64,000 bases of DNA from Collimonas sp. OK307 (GCF_900113705.1 NZ_FOQI01000003.1:186001-250000), one strand, 5' to 3'. Shown: positions 17,160 to 26,746, numbered from the stretch's first letter. Program-made: numbers and translations. Notes: a model not told the origin generated them from the letters alone.

Positions 17160-18566
17160 ATGCAAGCCACTTCCTCCGCCTCCGCCGCCGAGCCTGCCGA
17201 CAACATCTGGCTACACATCGGCGCAGGTTCTTTTCACCGCGCGCACCAGGCCGTATATCTGCACCATCTGATGGAAGCCGGCGACACCGGCTGGTCACTC
17301 GCATTGGCTAACATCCGCGATGACATGACACCGTTGCTGGATGCGCTGGAGCGCCAGGGCGGCGCATATACGCTGGAGACCGTGACGCCCGGCGGTGTGC
17401 GCAATTACGAAACGATTCGATCGATCAAGACCATCGTTCCCTGGGATGCAGCGCTGCTTGAATTGACAAGCTTCGGCGCAAGAAACGCCACCAGGATAAT
17501 TTCATTCACCGTCACCGAAGGTGGCTATTATCTAGATCACCATCACCGCCTGGACACCAGCAATCCCGATCTTGCCGCCGACCTGCAAGGCGAACTGAAT
17601 ACGATCTACGGCGCCCTGACGGCCATCCTGCGCGCGCGCGCAGCTGCCAACGGCGGTCCGGTCACCCTGCTCAATTGCGACAACTTGCGCCACAACGGCG
17701 AACGTTTTCATGACGGCCTGCTGCAGTTTCTCGCATTACGCGGCGAAACCGATTTGCAGCAATGGGTGGCAGAACACACCAGCAGCCCCAACTCGATGGT
17801 CGATCGCATCACGCCGCGTCCCACCGAAGAAGTCCGGACGCGCGTGGCGCAAGCCTGCGGCCAGGCCGATCCCTGCGCGCTGATGGCAGAGTCATTTATC
17901 CAATGGGTGATTGAAGATAATTTTGTCGCCGGACGTCCGCCTCTGGAAAAAGTCGGCGTCGAAATGGTGCAATCGGTGCTGCCTTATGAAGAAGCCAAGA
18001 TCCGCATACTCAACGCCACTCACAGCTGCATCGCGTGGGCCGGCACATTGGTCGGACTGAACTATATCCATGAAGGTTGCGCTCGGGCTGACATCCGCAA
18101 AATGGCTTACGACTATGTCACCCAAGATGTCATCCCTTGCCTGTCGCCGAGCCCGCTCAACCTGGAGAACTATCGCGACGTTGTGCTGGAACGCTTTGGC
18201 AATCCGAATATCCAGGACAGTAATCAACGGGTTGCTGCGGACGGCTTCTCGAAGATCCCTGGCTTCATCGTGCCGACTCTACAAGAATGTATTGAGCGCG
18301 GCGTCGTGCCGCATGCCACTTTGATCCTGCCGGCGCTATTCTTCCTGTTCTTGCAACGCTGGGCCAACGATGAATTGCCTTATGCTTATCAAGATGGCGT
18401 CTTCGACGAAACAACCACCCGCGCCATGCTAAACAGCGCCGATCCGGTCCGCACCTATTGCGCCGATCCCGCCTTATGGGGCACACTAGCTGGCAGCTTG
18501 CAGCTTGAAGAGCCATTGCGTGAAGCGGTGATACATATCCAGGATTGGCTTGCCCGGCAAACCTGA
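17160..18566 (+). CDS. dalD: D-arabinitol 4-dehydrogenase (mannitol dehydrogenase family)
   Basis: NAD-dependent polyol dehydrogenase of 468 residues. The nucleotide-binding opening is [19 protein letters not shown] at about 18-36. The catalytic core has the family motifs [32 protein letters not shown] and [14 protein letters not shown] with the catalytic lysine region. These blocks match my memory of DalD more closely than mannitol 2-dehydrogenase, and the neighbouring kinase is xylulokinase with no fructokinase present. D-arabinitol to D-xylulose is therefore the favoured reaction; mannitol/sorbitol activity is possible. Confidence 0.8.
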   Translation: MQATSSASAAEPADNIWLHIGAGSFHRAHQAVYLHHLMEAGDTGWSLALANIRDDMTPLLDALERQGGAYTLETVTPGGVRNYETIRSIKTIVPWDAALLELTSFGARNATRIISFTVTEGGYYLDHHHRLDTSNPDLAADLQGELNTIYGALTAILRARAAANGGPVTLLNCDNLRHNGERFHDGLLQFLALRGETDLQQWVAEHTSSPNSMVDRITPRPTEEVRTRVAQACGQADPCALMAESFIQWVIEDNFVAGRPPLEKVGVEMVQSVLPYEEAKIRILNATHSCIAWAGTLVGLNYIHEGCARADIRKMAYDYVTQDVIPCLSPSPLNLENYRDVVLERFGNPNIQDSNQRVAADGFSKIPGFIVPTLQECIERGVVPHATLILPALFFLFLQRWANDELPYAYQDGVFDETTTRAMLNSADPVRTYCADPALWGTLAGSLQLEEPLREAVIHIQDWLARQT

Positions 18567-18642
18567 CTGGGTGCTGCGCTCGCAGCACCTGTTACCGCAA
18601 CAGCCATGATAACCGTGCATAAAAATACAATAGGATGGAGAT

Positions 18643-20133
18643 ATGTATCTCGGCATCGACTTGGGCACTTCGGAAGTCAAGATAGTTTTGATGGATCAGG
18701 CTGGCAATTTGCTTGCCGATGCCGGCACCGCATTAACCGTATCCCGCCCGCAACCGCGCTGGTCGGAACAAGATCCTGAACAATGGTGGCAGGCTACCTG
18801 TGAAGCCATCGTTAAACTACGAACAAAAGCGCCCGCAGAGTTTCGCGCCGTGCGTGCCATCGGCCTGTCTGGCCAGATGCACGGTGCCGTGCTGCTCGGC
18901 GCACAAGATCGCGTCTTGCGTCCGGCGATCCTATGGAACGACTTGCGCAGCATCAGCGAATGCGCCGAACTGACCGAACTTGCACCACAATTGCATCAGA
19001 TCGCCGGCAACCTGGCCATGCCCGGCTTTACCGCCCCAAAGCTGCTATGGCTGGCGCGTCACGAACCGGAAATATTTTCCGCCATGCAGATGGTGCTGCT
19101 GCCGAAAGACTGGCTGCGCCTGAAAATGACCGGCAACAAGGTATCCGAACCATCCGATGCCGCCGGCACCCTGTGGCTCGATGTCGCCAAACGCGACTGG
19201 TCGGATGCATTACTGGCAGCGACCGGCATGCGCCGCTCGCACATGCCACGCCTGGTGGAAGGTGGCGAGTCATCCGGCACGCTGCTGCCTGAAGTGGCAG
19301 ATGCCTGGGGCCTGTCGCCAGAAGTCATCGTGGCCGGCGGTGGCGGCGACGGCGCCGCCAGTGCGGTAGGTATCGGTGCGGTGAATCCCGGCGACGGCTT
19401 TGTCTCGCTCGGCACCTCGGGCGTACTGTTCGTCGTAAACGACCGCTTCCGCCCAAATCCAGCCCAGGCCGTGCACGCCTTCTGCCACGCCCTGCCCGGC
19501 CGCTGGCACCAGATGAGCGTGATGCTTTCGGCCGCCAGCTGCCTGCGCTGGTTCTGCCGGCTGGTCAGTGTCGACGAGGCCACATTGCTGAATGAAATCG
19601 CCGGGCTTGATTCAGCCGCACTGGAAAATGCACCGCTATTCCTGCCCTACTTGTCTGGCGAACGCACGCCCCACAACGATCCCTATGCACAAGGCGTATT
19701 CCATGGCCTGTCGCACGCCCACGGCCGCGCCGCGCTCGGTTATGCCGTGATCGAAGGCGTCACCTTCGGCATGGCCGACGGCCTCGCCGCCCTGCACACT
19801 GCTGGCACTGAGGTCTCCGAATTATCATTGGTAGGCGGCGGTTCACGCAGCCCGTACTGGGCGCAACTGATCGCCGATGCGCTGAATGTGCGCATGGTGA
19901 CCCACATTGGCAGCGAAACCGGCGGCGCGCTGGGCGCGGCCCGCCTGGCCTGGCTGGCCGCCAACGACCAGCCGGACAAGGAAGCCGTCATCTGCGCCAA
20001 ACCACCGTTACGCGAAGCCTTTACCCCGAACGCGCAACGCCATGCAGCGCTGCAGCCGCGGTTGGCGGCGTTCCGCGAGATTTACCGGTGTCGTCCGGAA
20101 CGAAGTGTAGATGTCAATCAGACCGGGCATTGA
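18643..20133 (+). CDS. xylB: Xylulokinase
   Basis: FGGY-family sugar kinase of 496 residues that phosphorylates D-xylulose to xylulose 5-phosphate for the pentose phosphate pathway. The start MYLGIDLGTSEVKIVLMD is the phosphate-1 motif. GLSGQMHGAVLL and ILWNDLRS follow, then AGGGGDGAASAVGIGAV with the catalytic Asp region near 237, LPYLSGERTPHNDP, and LVGGGSRSPYWAQ, the adenosine-binding signature. It closes the polyol operon and completes the route from the dehydrogenase. ATG 18643 follows GGATGGAGAT. Confidence 0.93.
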   Translation: MYLGIDLGTSEVKIVLMDQAGNLLADAGTALTVSRPQPRWSEQDPEQWWQATCEAIVKLRTKAPAEFRAVRAIGLSGQMHGAVLLGAQDRVLRPAILWNDLRSISECAELTELAPQLHQIAGNLAMPGFTAPKLLWLARHEPEIFSAMQMVLLPKDWLRLKMTGNKVSEPSDAAGTLWLDVAKRDWSDALLAATGMRRSHMPRLVEGGESSGTLLPEVADAWGLSPEVIVAGGGGDGAASAVGIGAVNPGDGFVSLGTSGVLFVVNDRFRPNPAQAVHAFCHALPGRWHQMSVMLSAASCLRWFCRLVSVDEATLLNEIAGLDSAALENAPLFLPYLSGERTPHNDPYAQGVFHGLSHAHGRAALGYAVIEGVTFGMADGLAALHTAGTEVSELSLVGGGSRSPYWAQLIADALNVRMVTHIGSETGGALGAARLAWLAANDQPDKEAVICAKPPLREAFTPNAQRHAALQPRLAAFREIYRCRPERSVDVNQTGH

Positions 20134-20205
20134 ATAGCTTTAATTTAGCGATTAATTGCTGCTAAAATCTGTTTGTGCTCTTGCTTGGTTTTTTGCAAAA
20201 GCAGT

Positions 20206-20281
20206 GCCGGTGTAGCTCAGTTGGTAGAGCAATTCATTCGTAATGAAGAGGTCGGGGGTTCGACTCCTCTCTCCGGCACCA
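20206..20281 (+). tRNA. tRNA-Thr (anticodon CGT)
   Basis: A 76-base cloverleaf with encoded CCA. The acceptor GCCGGTG pairs with the segment before ACCA with one mismatch. The D arm is GCTC/GAGC, the anticodon loop TTCGTAA places CGT at 20239-20241, and the T arm contains GGTTCGACT. It reads the ACG threonine codon. Its 3' end borders an apparent accessory insertion and is imperfectly repeated at 23182. Confidence 0.92.
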
Positions 20282-20917
20282 GCCCTTTAATAGCAGCTTT
20301 CACGTGGCTGCTACCCTTCCGTTCTTCTTCTGTGGCTAGTGCGGACAGCATTTCGCCATAGCTAACCTCAGCTTCTTCCGCAATTTTCTTTGCAGTCCTG
20401 AAATCTGGCAATTGTTCCGCTTTTACAATAGTGAAGAATTGCTGAAAGATGGCTACGCAGCATTTCAACTATATTTGGAGGGAATTCTTGGCGGTCTGAT
20501 TGATCGCAGCTGTGACAACACGCAATGAGTAATTAGGTGCTGGAGGGTGGGTTGTACGGCCCCACGACTAAGACGGCGAACCAGATTCCGCCAACAGGTA
20601 TCAAGACATCAACAAAATCAATTGCTTAAATGCGATTTCAGTTATTTTTTAGTAAAAAAATCAGCGTTTTGAAAAGCCACCGTACCGCCCGCTCCTGCAT
20701 TGTAGCGAGTGCGGCGTATCCCGAAAACTCCAGATTCAACCAATTAAATAAAAAATAACTTTTGGCATTGATCGAATTAGGTCTATGATTACTAATGGTT
20801 TCCACACGAAAACTATTTTGGTCGCCATGACTTTTGCAACGCACAAAGTATTCAAATTTTGCGATAGAAAAAGACTCGCTCCGACTTTTGAATTTGTAGT
20901 CACCCTCCAAAAAAACT
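20282..20917. other. Intergenic region after tRNA-Thr, no supported gene
   Basis: This 636-base stretch is visibly richer in A+T than the flanks. One open frame on the minus strand (20217-20468) runs into the tRNA and is not supported. The last 60 bases resemble the leader of the second diguanylate cyclase (a run of A residues followed by CTATGAGCGG). Confidence 0.6.
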
Positions 20918-22528
20918 ATGAGCGGTTTCTTCAGCATATTTACGCGGCAAGTTGGATTGGCAACTAAACGGATACCAATCACGGCTTTGGCTATGATTTT
21001 CGTGATTCTCGTCTGCCTGTCGCTGGCATTCATCGATGGATGGCGAAGCTGGACGGCGCGGAATATTCAGCTGCACGAAATGGCAATTTCCACCTCCAAC
21101 ATGACGCGCGCCATAGCGCAACACGCCAACGATACAATTAGAGCGGCGGACACCACCCTGGTTGGGCTCGTCGAACGCGTGCAAGCAGAGGGTACCGGTC
21201 CTCATGCGTTGTTGCGACTACATGCACTACTAGTGATGCGAGTGAATGAGTTGCCCCAACTCCAGGGCCTGTTCATCTATGACGAAAACGGGCGCTGGCT
21301 CGTTAATTCGTTACCTGCAACGCCGCCCAATGTTAATAACGCGGATCGGGATTACTTCATCTATCACCGCTCCAATGTTGATCCGAAACCGTATATCGGG
21401 CTGCCGATACGCAGCCGATCAACAGGCGTGTGGATCATCACTGTGTCGCGCAGAATCAATCACGCCGATGGCAGCTTTGCCGGTGTCGCACTGGCGACAA
21501 TCAACATTGACTATTTCGTCAAATTTTACGAGAGCTTCGATATTGGCCGTCATGGCGCGATCGTTCTGGCGTTAAACAACGGTATCATGCTGACTCGCAG
21601 GCCGCTTTTAAATGATTACACCGGCAAAAGCATGGCAAACGTCCCTCTATATCGTGACAGCATCTCCAAGAAAGCAGCGGGCACGGTTTTCATCGTGTCG
21701 GCCCAGGACGGGGTGACGCGGCTGAACAGTTTTCGACATCTGGATAACTACCCTTTATACGTCTCGACAGCGTTATCAAAAGATGAGATTCTTGCCGATT
21801 GGCTGACAGACACTTACGTGCATACTGCAGGCGTAACGGTACTACTCGTCGTGTTGGGCTTGTTAGGATTTCATCTCGTTGGTCAAATCAAGCTACGCTT
21901 GAATGCCGAAGCAGAACTCGTTCGAGCGCGGGACGCGTTGGAAACACTCAACCAGACGCTTGAAAGGCTGGCATTGCAAGACGGCCTCACCGGTCTTGCG
22001 AACCGCCGTCACTTCGACATTGCGCTAGACAAGGAGTTTAGCCGTGCGATACGAGAGGCGAGTTCATTGGCTCTCGTCATGATTGATGTCGACTGCTTCA
22101 AACAATATAACGACATCTACGGTCACGCAGCAGGCGATGAATGTCTGCGAAAGATCAGTGAAGTTGTTAAAACCAATCAAAATCGGCCGGGGGACGTAGC
22201 CGCCCGCTACGGCGGTGAAGAACTTGGCGTACTGCTTCCTGGCACTGACGTGAGGGGAGCGATGGCCATTGCCGAAAAGATCCGTCTGGAGATACACAAC
22301 CTGGGAATCGAACATACCGGTAACTCGGCCGGCGTAGTTACAGTTAGTGCAGGTGTCGATGCAGTCATTCCAGTTCAGGATCACGATAAACCATTAGAAC
22401 TGATACAGGCCGCAGACAAGGCGCTTTACACAGCAAAATCCAGCGGACGTGATCGTGTATGTGAAAATACCAGCGCCTGCAATTCCCGTGGATCCGCTGC
22501 CCAGCAGGATCCGTTCGCCACCGTATAA
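20918..22528 (+). CDS. Membrane diguanylate cyclase with periplasmic sensor domain (copy 1)
   Basis: Protein of 536 residues predicted to make cyclic di-GMP. A membrane helix at about 18-38 is followed by a periplasmic dCache/PDC-like sensor (DYFIYHRSNVDPKPYIGLPIRSRSTGVW and GVALATINIDYFVKFY), a second helix near 300-322, a short coiled linker (NAEAELVRARDALETLNQTLERL) and a GGDEF domain beginning at DGLTGLANRR. The catalytic motif reads GGEEL at 432-436, with Leu in place of the usual Phe. An RPGD inhibitory site stands five residues before it. It is a close paralog of the protein encoded at 23244-24830 in the opposite direction. Confidence 0.9.
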   Translation: MSGFFSIFTRQVGLATKRIPITALAMIFVILVCLSLAFIDGWRSWTARNIQLHEMAISTSNMTRAIAQHANDTIRAADTTLVGLVERVQAEGTGPHALLRLHALLVMRVNELPQLQGLFIYDENGRWLVNSLPATPPNVNNADRDYFIYHRSNVDPKPYIGLPIRSRSTGVWIITVSRRINHADGSFAGVALATINIDYFVKFYESFDIGRHGAIVLALNNGIMLTRRPLLNDYTGKSMANVPLYRDSISKKAAGTVFIVSAQDGVTRLNSFRHLDNYPLYVSTALSKDEILADWLTDTYVHTAGVTVLLVVLGLLGFHLVGQIKLRLNAEAELVRARDALETLNQTLERLALQDGLTGLANRRHFDIALDKEFSRAIREASSLALVMIDVDCFKQYNDIYGHAAGDECLRKISEVVKTNQNRPGDVAARYGGEELGVLLPGTDVRGAMAIAEKIRLEIHNLGIEHTGNSAGVVTVSAGVDAVIPVQDHDKPLELIQAADKALYTAKSSGRDRVCENTSACNSRGSAAQQDPFATV

Positions 22529-22696
22529 TTTGGCCCAGCAACAGGAATCAACTTATCAACAAAATCAATAACATACAGCATCAATTTGTAAAAAATGGGG
22601 AGGCAGTTTAAGAATATCGCGAAACGGCATCCTGCTCTCCCCTATTTCGTACAGTCCATCCCTTAATGAGACTGAAACCCCGCACCAGTTCTACGC

Positions 22697-23140
22697 TGTT
22701 GATTGGCATCCAAAATTGACCCACTTTGCCGCATAATTTGCACACGAAACTGACCCACGTTTAATACACAATCCTGCTCACAACATTGAGTAGGGGGATT
22801 GGAGTGATCGACGTGGCATTACTAGGCATTATTCGACGCTGGCATATTCGCGACCAGGTCCCCCTAAGAGAGATCGCCAGGCGCCTTGGCATCTCCAGAA
22901 ACACCGTCCGACGCTATCTGCGCACGGAAATCACAGAGCCGTCCTACGCGGAGCGGCGTTCGCCCAGTGCAATCGACAAATATGCGTTCCAGTTATCGGC
23001 ATTATTAAAGACCGAGGCGGCCAAATCACGCAAGCAACGGCGCACATTGAAACAGATCCATGAAGACCTGAAGGAATTGGGTTTTGAAGGATCTTACGAC
23101 CGGGTCGCGGCTTTCGCGAGGGTATGGCGGGCGGGTCAAA
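22697..23140 (+). mobile_element. IS21-family insertion sequence remnant (left end only)
   Basis: The left part begins near TGTTGATTGGCATCC at 22697 and carries repeated TGACCCAC blocks (22718-22725 and 22751-22758), the multiple terminal repeats typical of this family. Only the first part of istA follows. The right end and istB are absent, and the boundary on the right is uncertain. Confidence 0.65.
22804..23140 (+). pseudogene. istA: istA transposase fragment (N-terminal part only)
   Basis: About 110 residues of IstA. It starts at GTG 22804 after a GGGGATTGGA ribosome site (MIDVALLGIIRRWHI). The helix-turn-helix is VPLREIARRLGISRNTVRRYL, followed by KQIHEDLKELGFEGSYDRVAAFARVWR. Complete IstA proteins have about 500 residues including a DDE catalytic core, which is missing here. 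After about 23140 the frame continues with unrelated residues to a stop at 23250. Confidence 0.75.
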
Positions 23141-23181
23141 CTGACCAGGTCAATTCAGCAAGCAAACGAACAGCCATATTA

Positions 23182-23201
23182 GATTCCTCTCTCCGCACCA
23201 G
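23182..23201 (+). repeat. Imperfect copy of the tRNA-Thr 3' end (possible attachment-site scar)
   Basis: GATTCCTCTCTCCGCACCAG matches the tRNA end at 20262-20282 with one substitution and one missing base. It flanks the far side of the diguanylate cyclase and IS remnant, as expected for an att duplication. No integrase is present. Confidence 0.5.
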
Positions 23202-23243
23202 TTCGGCCATATCGATAACAACGGGATCCGATGGCAACGGTTG

Positions 23244-24830
23244 TTACTGAACCACCGGTGGATTGAGGCTATCAAAGCTGGCAGTTTCGCAAACACGATC
23301 ACGGCCGCCTGATTTTGCCGCATAGAGCGCTTTATCTGCGGCTTTTATCAGTCCTATCGGCTTATCCAGATCCTGAGGGATGAGCGCGTCGACGCCAGCA
23401 CTGACCGTGACCACGCCGACCGAGTTGCCGGCGTGTTCAATTCGCAGGTTGTGTATCTCTGTACGGATTTTTTCGGCAATAGCCATGGCTCCGCGCACGT
23501 CAGTACCTGGAAGAAGTACGCCAAGCTCTTCACCGCCGTAGCGTGCGGCCAGGTCTCCAGGCCGATTTTGACTGTTTTTGACAATCCTGCTGATTTCCCG
23601 TAAACATTCGTCGCCTGCCGCGTGTCCGTAGAGGTCGTTATATTGTTTAAAGCAGTCGACATCAATCATTATCAAGGCCAACGAACTTGCATCTCGTATT
23701 GCGCGACTAAATTCCTTGTCCAAGGCAAGATCGAAGTGACGCCGGTTCGCAAGCCCGGTGAGACCGTCTTGCAGCGATAGCCGTTCGAGTGTCTGGTTGA
23801 GCCCTTCCAGCGCATCGCGTGTACGTATCAATTCGGCTTCAGCATTCAAACGCTGCTTGATTTGACCGACGAGATAGAATCCAAGCAAACCCAGCACAAT
23901 AAGTAGTATCGCCGTCCCCACCGAATGCACGTAAGTATCGACCAGCCAGTCTGCAAGGATTTCATCTTTTGACAGCGCGGTGGCAACGAATAACGGGTAA
24001 TGCTCAAGATGCCGGAAGCTGTTCAGTCGTTTCACTCCGTCCTGAGCCGATACGATAAAAATCGTGCCAGTTGGCCTCTTCGACACATTCTCACGAAACA
24101 AGACGGTATTTGCCATGTCCTTGCCGACGGAGTCCGTCAAAAGCGGGCGGCGCGTCAACATGACCCCGTTATTTAACCCCAACACGATTGCACCGTGACG
24201 GCCAATATCGAAGCTATCGTAAAATTTGTTGAAATAATCCATGCTGACGGTCGCCAGCGCCACACCGGCAAAGCTGCCATCGGCATGATTGATTCTGCGC
24301 GACACCGTGATGATCCAGGTTCCTGTTGATCGGCTGCGTATGGGGAGTCCGATATACGGCGTGGAATCAAAATGAGTGCGATGGTAAATGAAATAATCCT
24401 GGTCCGAGTTATTCATATTGGCTGGCGTTGCGGGTAATGCATTCGCAAGCCAGCGGCCGGTTTCGTCATAAATGAATAAGCCCTGGAGTTGAGGTAACTC
24501 ATCAACTCGCTGCAGCAACAACAGGTGTAACCGTTGCCGGGCGGCAGGGCCGGTACCATCCGTCTGCACACGTTCGACAAGACCCACCAGGGTCGTGTCG
24601 GCCGCTTTAATCATATCGTCGGCGTGCTGTGCCATGGCACGCGTCATGTTGGAGGTGGAAATCGCCATCTCGCGCAACTGGATGTCCCGCGCCGTCCAGC
24701 TTCTCCATCCGTCAATGAATGCCAGTGACAAGCAGACCAGAATCACGAAAATCAGTGCCAGTGTCGTGATGGAGATCCGCTTGGTCGCCAATCCCACTTG
24801 CCGCGTTAGTGTGTCAAGAAGACCGCTCAT
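23244..24830 (-). CDS. Membrane diguanylate cyclase with periplasmic sensor domain (copy 2)
   Basis: Protein of 528 residues with the same architecture as the gene at 20918: a membrane helix at about 18-38, a PDC/dCache sensor (DYFIYHRTHFDSTPYIGLPIRSRSTG), a second helix near 300-322, and a GGDEF domain starting DGLTGLANRR. The active-site motif is again GGEEL with an RPGD inhibitory site five residues earlier. Identity to the first copy is high along the full length (roughly four residues in five by eye), with most change in the sensor loops and the C-terminus. Leaders before both ATGs are also similar, indicating gene duplication rather than domain convergence. Confidence 0.9.
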   Translation of the reverse strand: MSGLLDTLTRQVGLATKRISITTLALIFVILVCLSLAFIDGWRSWTARDIQLREMAISTSNMTRAMAQHADDMIKAADTTLVGLVERVQTDGTGPAARQRLHLLLLQRVDELPQLQGLFIYDETGRWLANALPATPANMNNSDQDYFIYHRTHFDSTPYIGLPIRSRSTGTWIITVSRRINHADGSFAGVALATVSMDYFNKFYDSFDIGRHGAIVLGLNNGVMLTRRPLLTDSVGKDMANTVLFRENVSKRPTGTIFIVSAQDGVKRLNSFRHLEHYPLFVATALSKDEILADWLVDTYVHSVGTAILLIVLGLLGFYLVGQIKQRLNAEAELIRTRDALEGLNQTLERLSLQDGLTGLANRRHFDLALDKEFSRAIRDASSLALIMIDVDCFKQYNDLYGHAAGDECLREISRIVKNSQNRPGDLAARYGGEELGVLLPGTDVRGAMAIAEKIRTEIHNLRIEHAGNSVGVVTVSAGVDALIPQDLDKPIGLIKAADKALYAAKSGGRDRVCETASFDSLNPPVVQ

Positions 24831-25221
24831 AGTTTTTTTTGCGTAATCACGGCAAATTCATGAATCCGCTTTACTCCTTTTTAGCGCAACGGCAAGGGCT
24901 TGAGTCCAGGCATTTGCTTGTATTTCCACTAAGAAATCTTTGTTGATCATAAACCTTCAGAGGCCGATGTCACTAGCGATTTGTTAATTAATTGCGTGAA
25001 TCGAATTACAAAATTCTTGGCGTTTAGCGAAGCGTCGCACGACGCTCAGTTTTGGGCTTCGTCTTGTAATGACTATCGGATCAACGATTAAACAGGCGAA
25101 AATTGATTCTGTATGGCAATATATGTTAGCTGTGGTCGAGCGCCTGAATTGACATGGATTAACACTCGCGGTCGCCTGGGACATGCCAAATTCGACCTGA
25201 TGTTTTTTGGAGGGGGGCGTT
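24831..25221. other. Intergenic region, no supported gene
   Basis: This 391-base stretch contains a perfect stem AGCGTCG/CGACGCT at 25029-25044 without a T-run. The leader of the minus-strand diguanylate cyclase occupies its left edge and the ribosome site GGAGGGGGGC of the next gene its right edge. I see nothing else. Confidence 0.55.
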
Positions 25222-25593
25222 ATGAATTCAATTCCATTTGAAAAAGTCTCGGTCGTGGAAGCAAAAGCCGTACTCGATGCAGAGCGGCAGACCAAACATG
25301 AAAAAAACTGGGAGCTTTTACGCCGCTTGCTGGGGCCTGCGGATGTAAACATGCAGGAGCGAACATACGAATGGCTGCTGTCGCTGCCCACGGAGACGTG
25401 GCCTTTATGGCTGATCAAACACCATCCGCGTATTGCTAACCAGTTTGCCGATGTCTGGCAGCGGCGCTCTGCTTGCGAAAAACTGTTTTCTGAACTTTTG
25501 CTGGATCAGAGAGGTACGCGTAAAGGTTTTCCTAAGGAAGTGTCGCGTGAGATCATGGTCTTGAAGCTGTATTTCGACGGAACGGATGTTTAA
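25222..25593 (+). CDS. Hypothetical protein, 123 residues
   Basis: Family not recognised. The start at 25222 (MNSIPFEKVSVVEAKAVLD) has a strong GGAGGGGGGCG ribosome site. The product is hydrophilic and mostly helical by composition, with WLLSLPTETWPLWLIKHHPRI in the middle and no signal peptide or membrane segment. It stands alone between the accessory insertion and a small membrane protein gene. Codon use looks ordinary for the window. A real gene is likely from the ribosome site and the length. Confidence 0.65.
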   Translation: MNSIPFEKVSVVEAKAVLDAERQTKHEKNWELLRRLLGPADVNMQERTYEWLLSLPTETWPLWLIKHHPRIANQFADVWQRRSACEKLFSELLLDQRGTRKGFPKEVSREIMVLKLYFDGTDV

Positions 25594-25684
25594 CAACTGC
25601 ATGGGTACTCAATCCATGCAAATCGAACTCGCCAAGACGTTAGCATGCGCATCATCCATTTCATGGGGCGAGCTACCATGTTCG

Positions 25685-25873
25685 CTATGTGCGTTTGGGT
25701 TCTTCGTCCACCCTTGCATCGCTTTCATTGTCCGGAACAAAAGGGCCTTGCATGCGCATCTTGGCATGCCTTTCCCCGTTTTCGCCGCCGTACGCCTTGA
25801 TATAGAAGTAGATGCCGAGCGCCGGAGCGCCGATCACCACGATAAGAGTAACGATCGAGTGCCAGTCTTGCAT
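25685..25873 (-). CDS. Small single-pass membrane protein, 62 residues
   Basis: The start at 25873 has GAGGAAG upstream; a start at 25888 would add five residues with a poor site. Residues 6-28 (SIVTLIVVIGAPALGIYFYI) form one membrane helix, followed by a charged cytoplasmic or periplasmic tail rich in Glu and Arg. Function unknown. Confidence 0.6.
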   Translation of the reverse strand: MQDWHSIVTLIVVIGAPALGIYFYIKAYGGENGERHAKMRMQGPFVPDNESDARVDEEPKRT

Positions 25874-25957
25874 TTTTATCTTCCTCATTCAAGGCTTGCT
25901 AACTTCGGTTAGGTTTTGTCAATGTCAGTCGATTTGCTCCAGACCATGAGGTAAATG

Positions 25958-26746
25958 CTACTCTCTCTGGGTGCCATGTGCATTAGCAGAGCTTGCAAGC
26001 CAATCCCGTACCTGTTCTGCCACCCAATGTCCGGCATCCAATGTAAGGTCATGACCGGCCGTGGCCTGGGTCGCCAGGGCTGCCTGCCATTGATGCGCCA
26101 GCTGCTGCGAACAACGTGAATCGATCAGCCGGTCCGCGCTACCGGCGAGAATCAGTAGCGGCGCCGCGGGTGCCTGCGCGGGCACGCGATAGCGGATTGC
26201 CGCGTATAGCTGTCGCAGGGCGTTCTGATGTGTGACCGGTTGGTCGTGTTGATAACTGATCCAGTCAGCCAGCACATCGGCCTGCTGCGCATGCTGATTG
26301 CTGGTCAAGCGCAACAGGAGACGTTCCTGCCGCCCGATATTGCGGTTAAGCAGACTCGATAATCCAAGAGCGAGCAGCGCCGGATAATTGCGCAGCCTCA
26401 GGCGCCGATAGAATGGGTTGACAGGACGTAAGCTGGTATTGAGCAGGACGCAGCCAGCTATTTCATCCGGATAACGCATGGCCCAATCGGTCGCAACCAT
26501 TCCCCCCAAAGACAAGGCAAATAAATTATAGGGCGGCGTGATATTCCGGCTCAAGAGCTGCTGTCGGCAGAAATCGGTCATATCCTCCACTCGCGCCGGA
26601 CTTCTGAGTGCGTGCAAACTGCCATTGCCGGGTAAATCGAGAAGCGTGATGTCAGCCTCCGGCACCATCGAACGGAACAGGTCTGGAAATTTTCCCCAGT
26701 GCCGCGTCTCCCGCATCAGCCCCCGCAGAAACACCCATTTACTCAT
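25958..26746 (-). CDS. Alpha/beta-fold hydrolase
   Basis: Esterase/lipase-like protein of 262 residues. The nucleophile elbow is ALSLGG with Ser79, the oxyanion region is FLRGLMRETRHWG, and the likely histidine lies in AGHDLTLDAGHW near the C-terminus. LLILAGSADRLIDSRCS carries the usual acidic residue. ATG 26746 is used because it overlaps the end of the upstream peptidase gene by eight bases, implying translational coupling. The natural ester or amide substrate is not evident. Confidence 0.82.
   Translation of the reverse strand: MSKWVFLRGLMRETRHWGKFPDLFRSMVPEADITLLDLPGNGSLHALRSPARVEDMTDFCRQQLLSRNITPPYNLFALSLGGMVATDWAMRYPDEIAGCVLLNTSLRPVNPFYRRLRLRNYPALLALGLSSLLNRNIGRQERLLLRLTSNQHAQQADVLADWISYQHDQPVTHQNALRQLYAAIRYRVPAQAPAAPLLILAGSADRLIDSRCSQQLAHQWQAALATQATAGHDLTLDAGHWVAEQVRDWLASSANAHGTQRE

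Noticed and set aside
20217-20468. Minus-strand frame of 83 residues ending inside the tRNA
   Set aside because: Its C-terminal third is an antisense reading of the tRNA, the start is TTG with no ribosome site, and no family is recognised.
25029-25044. Stem AGCGTCG/CGACGCT as a terminator
   Set aside because: No T-run on either strand and no gene ending nearby.
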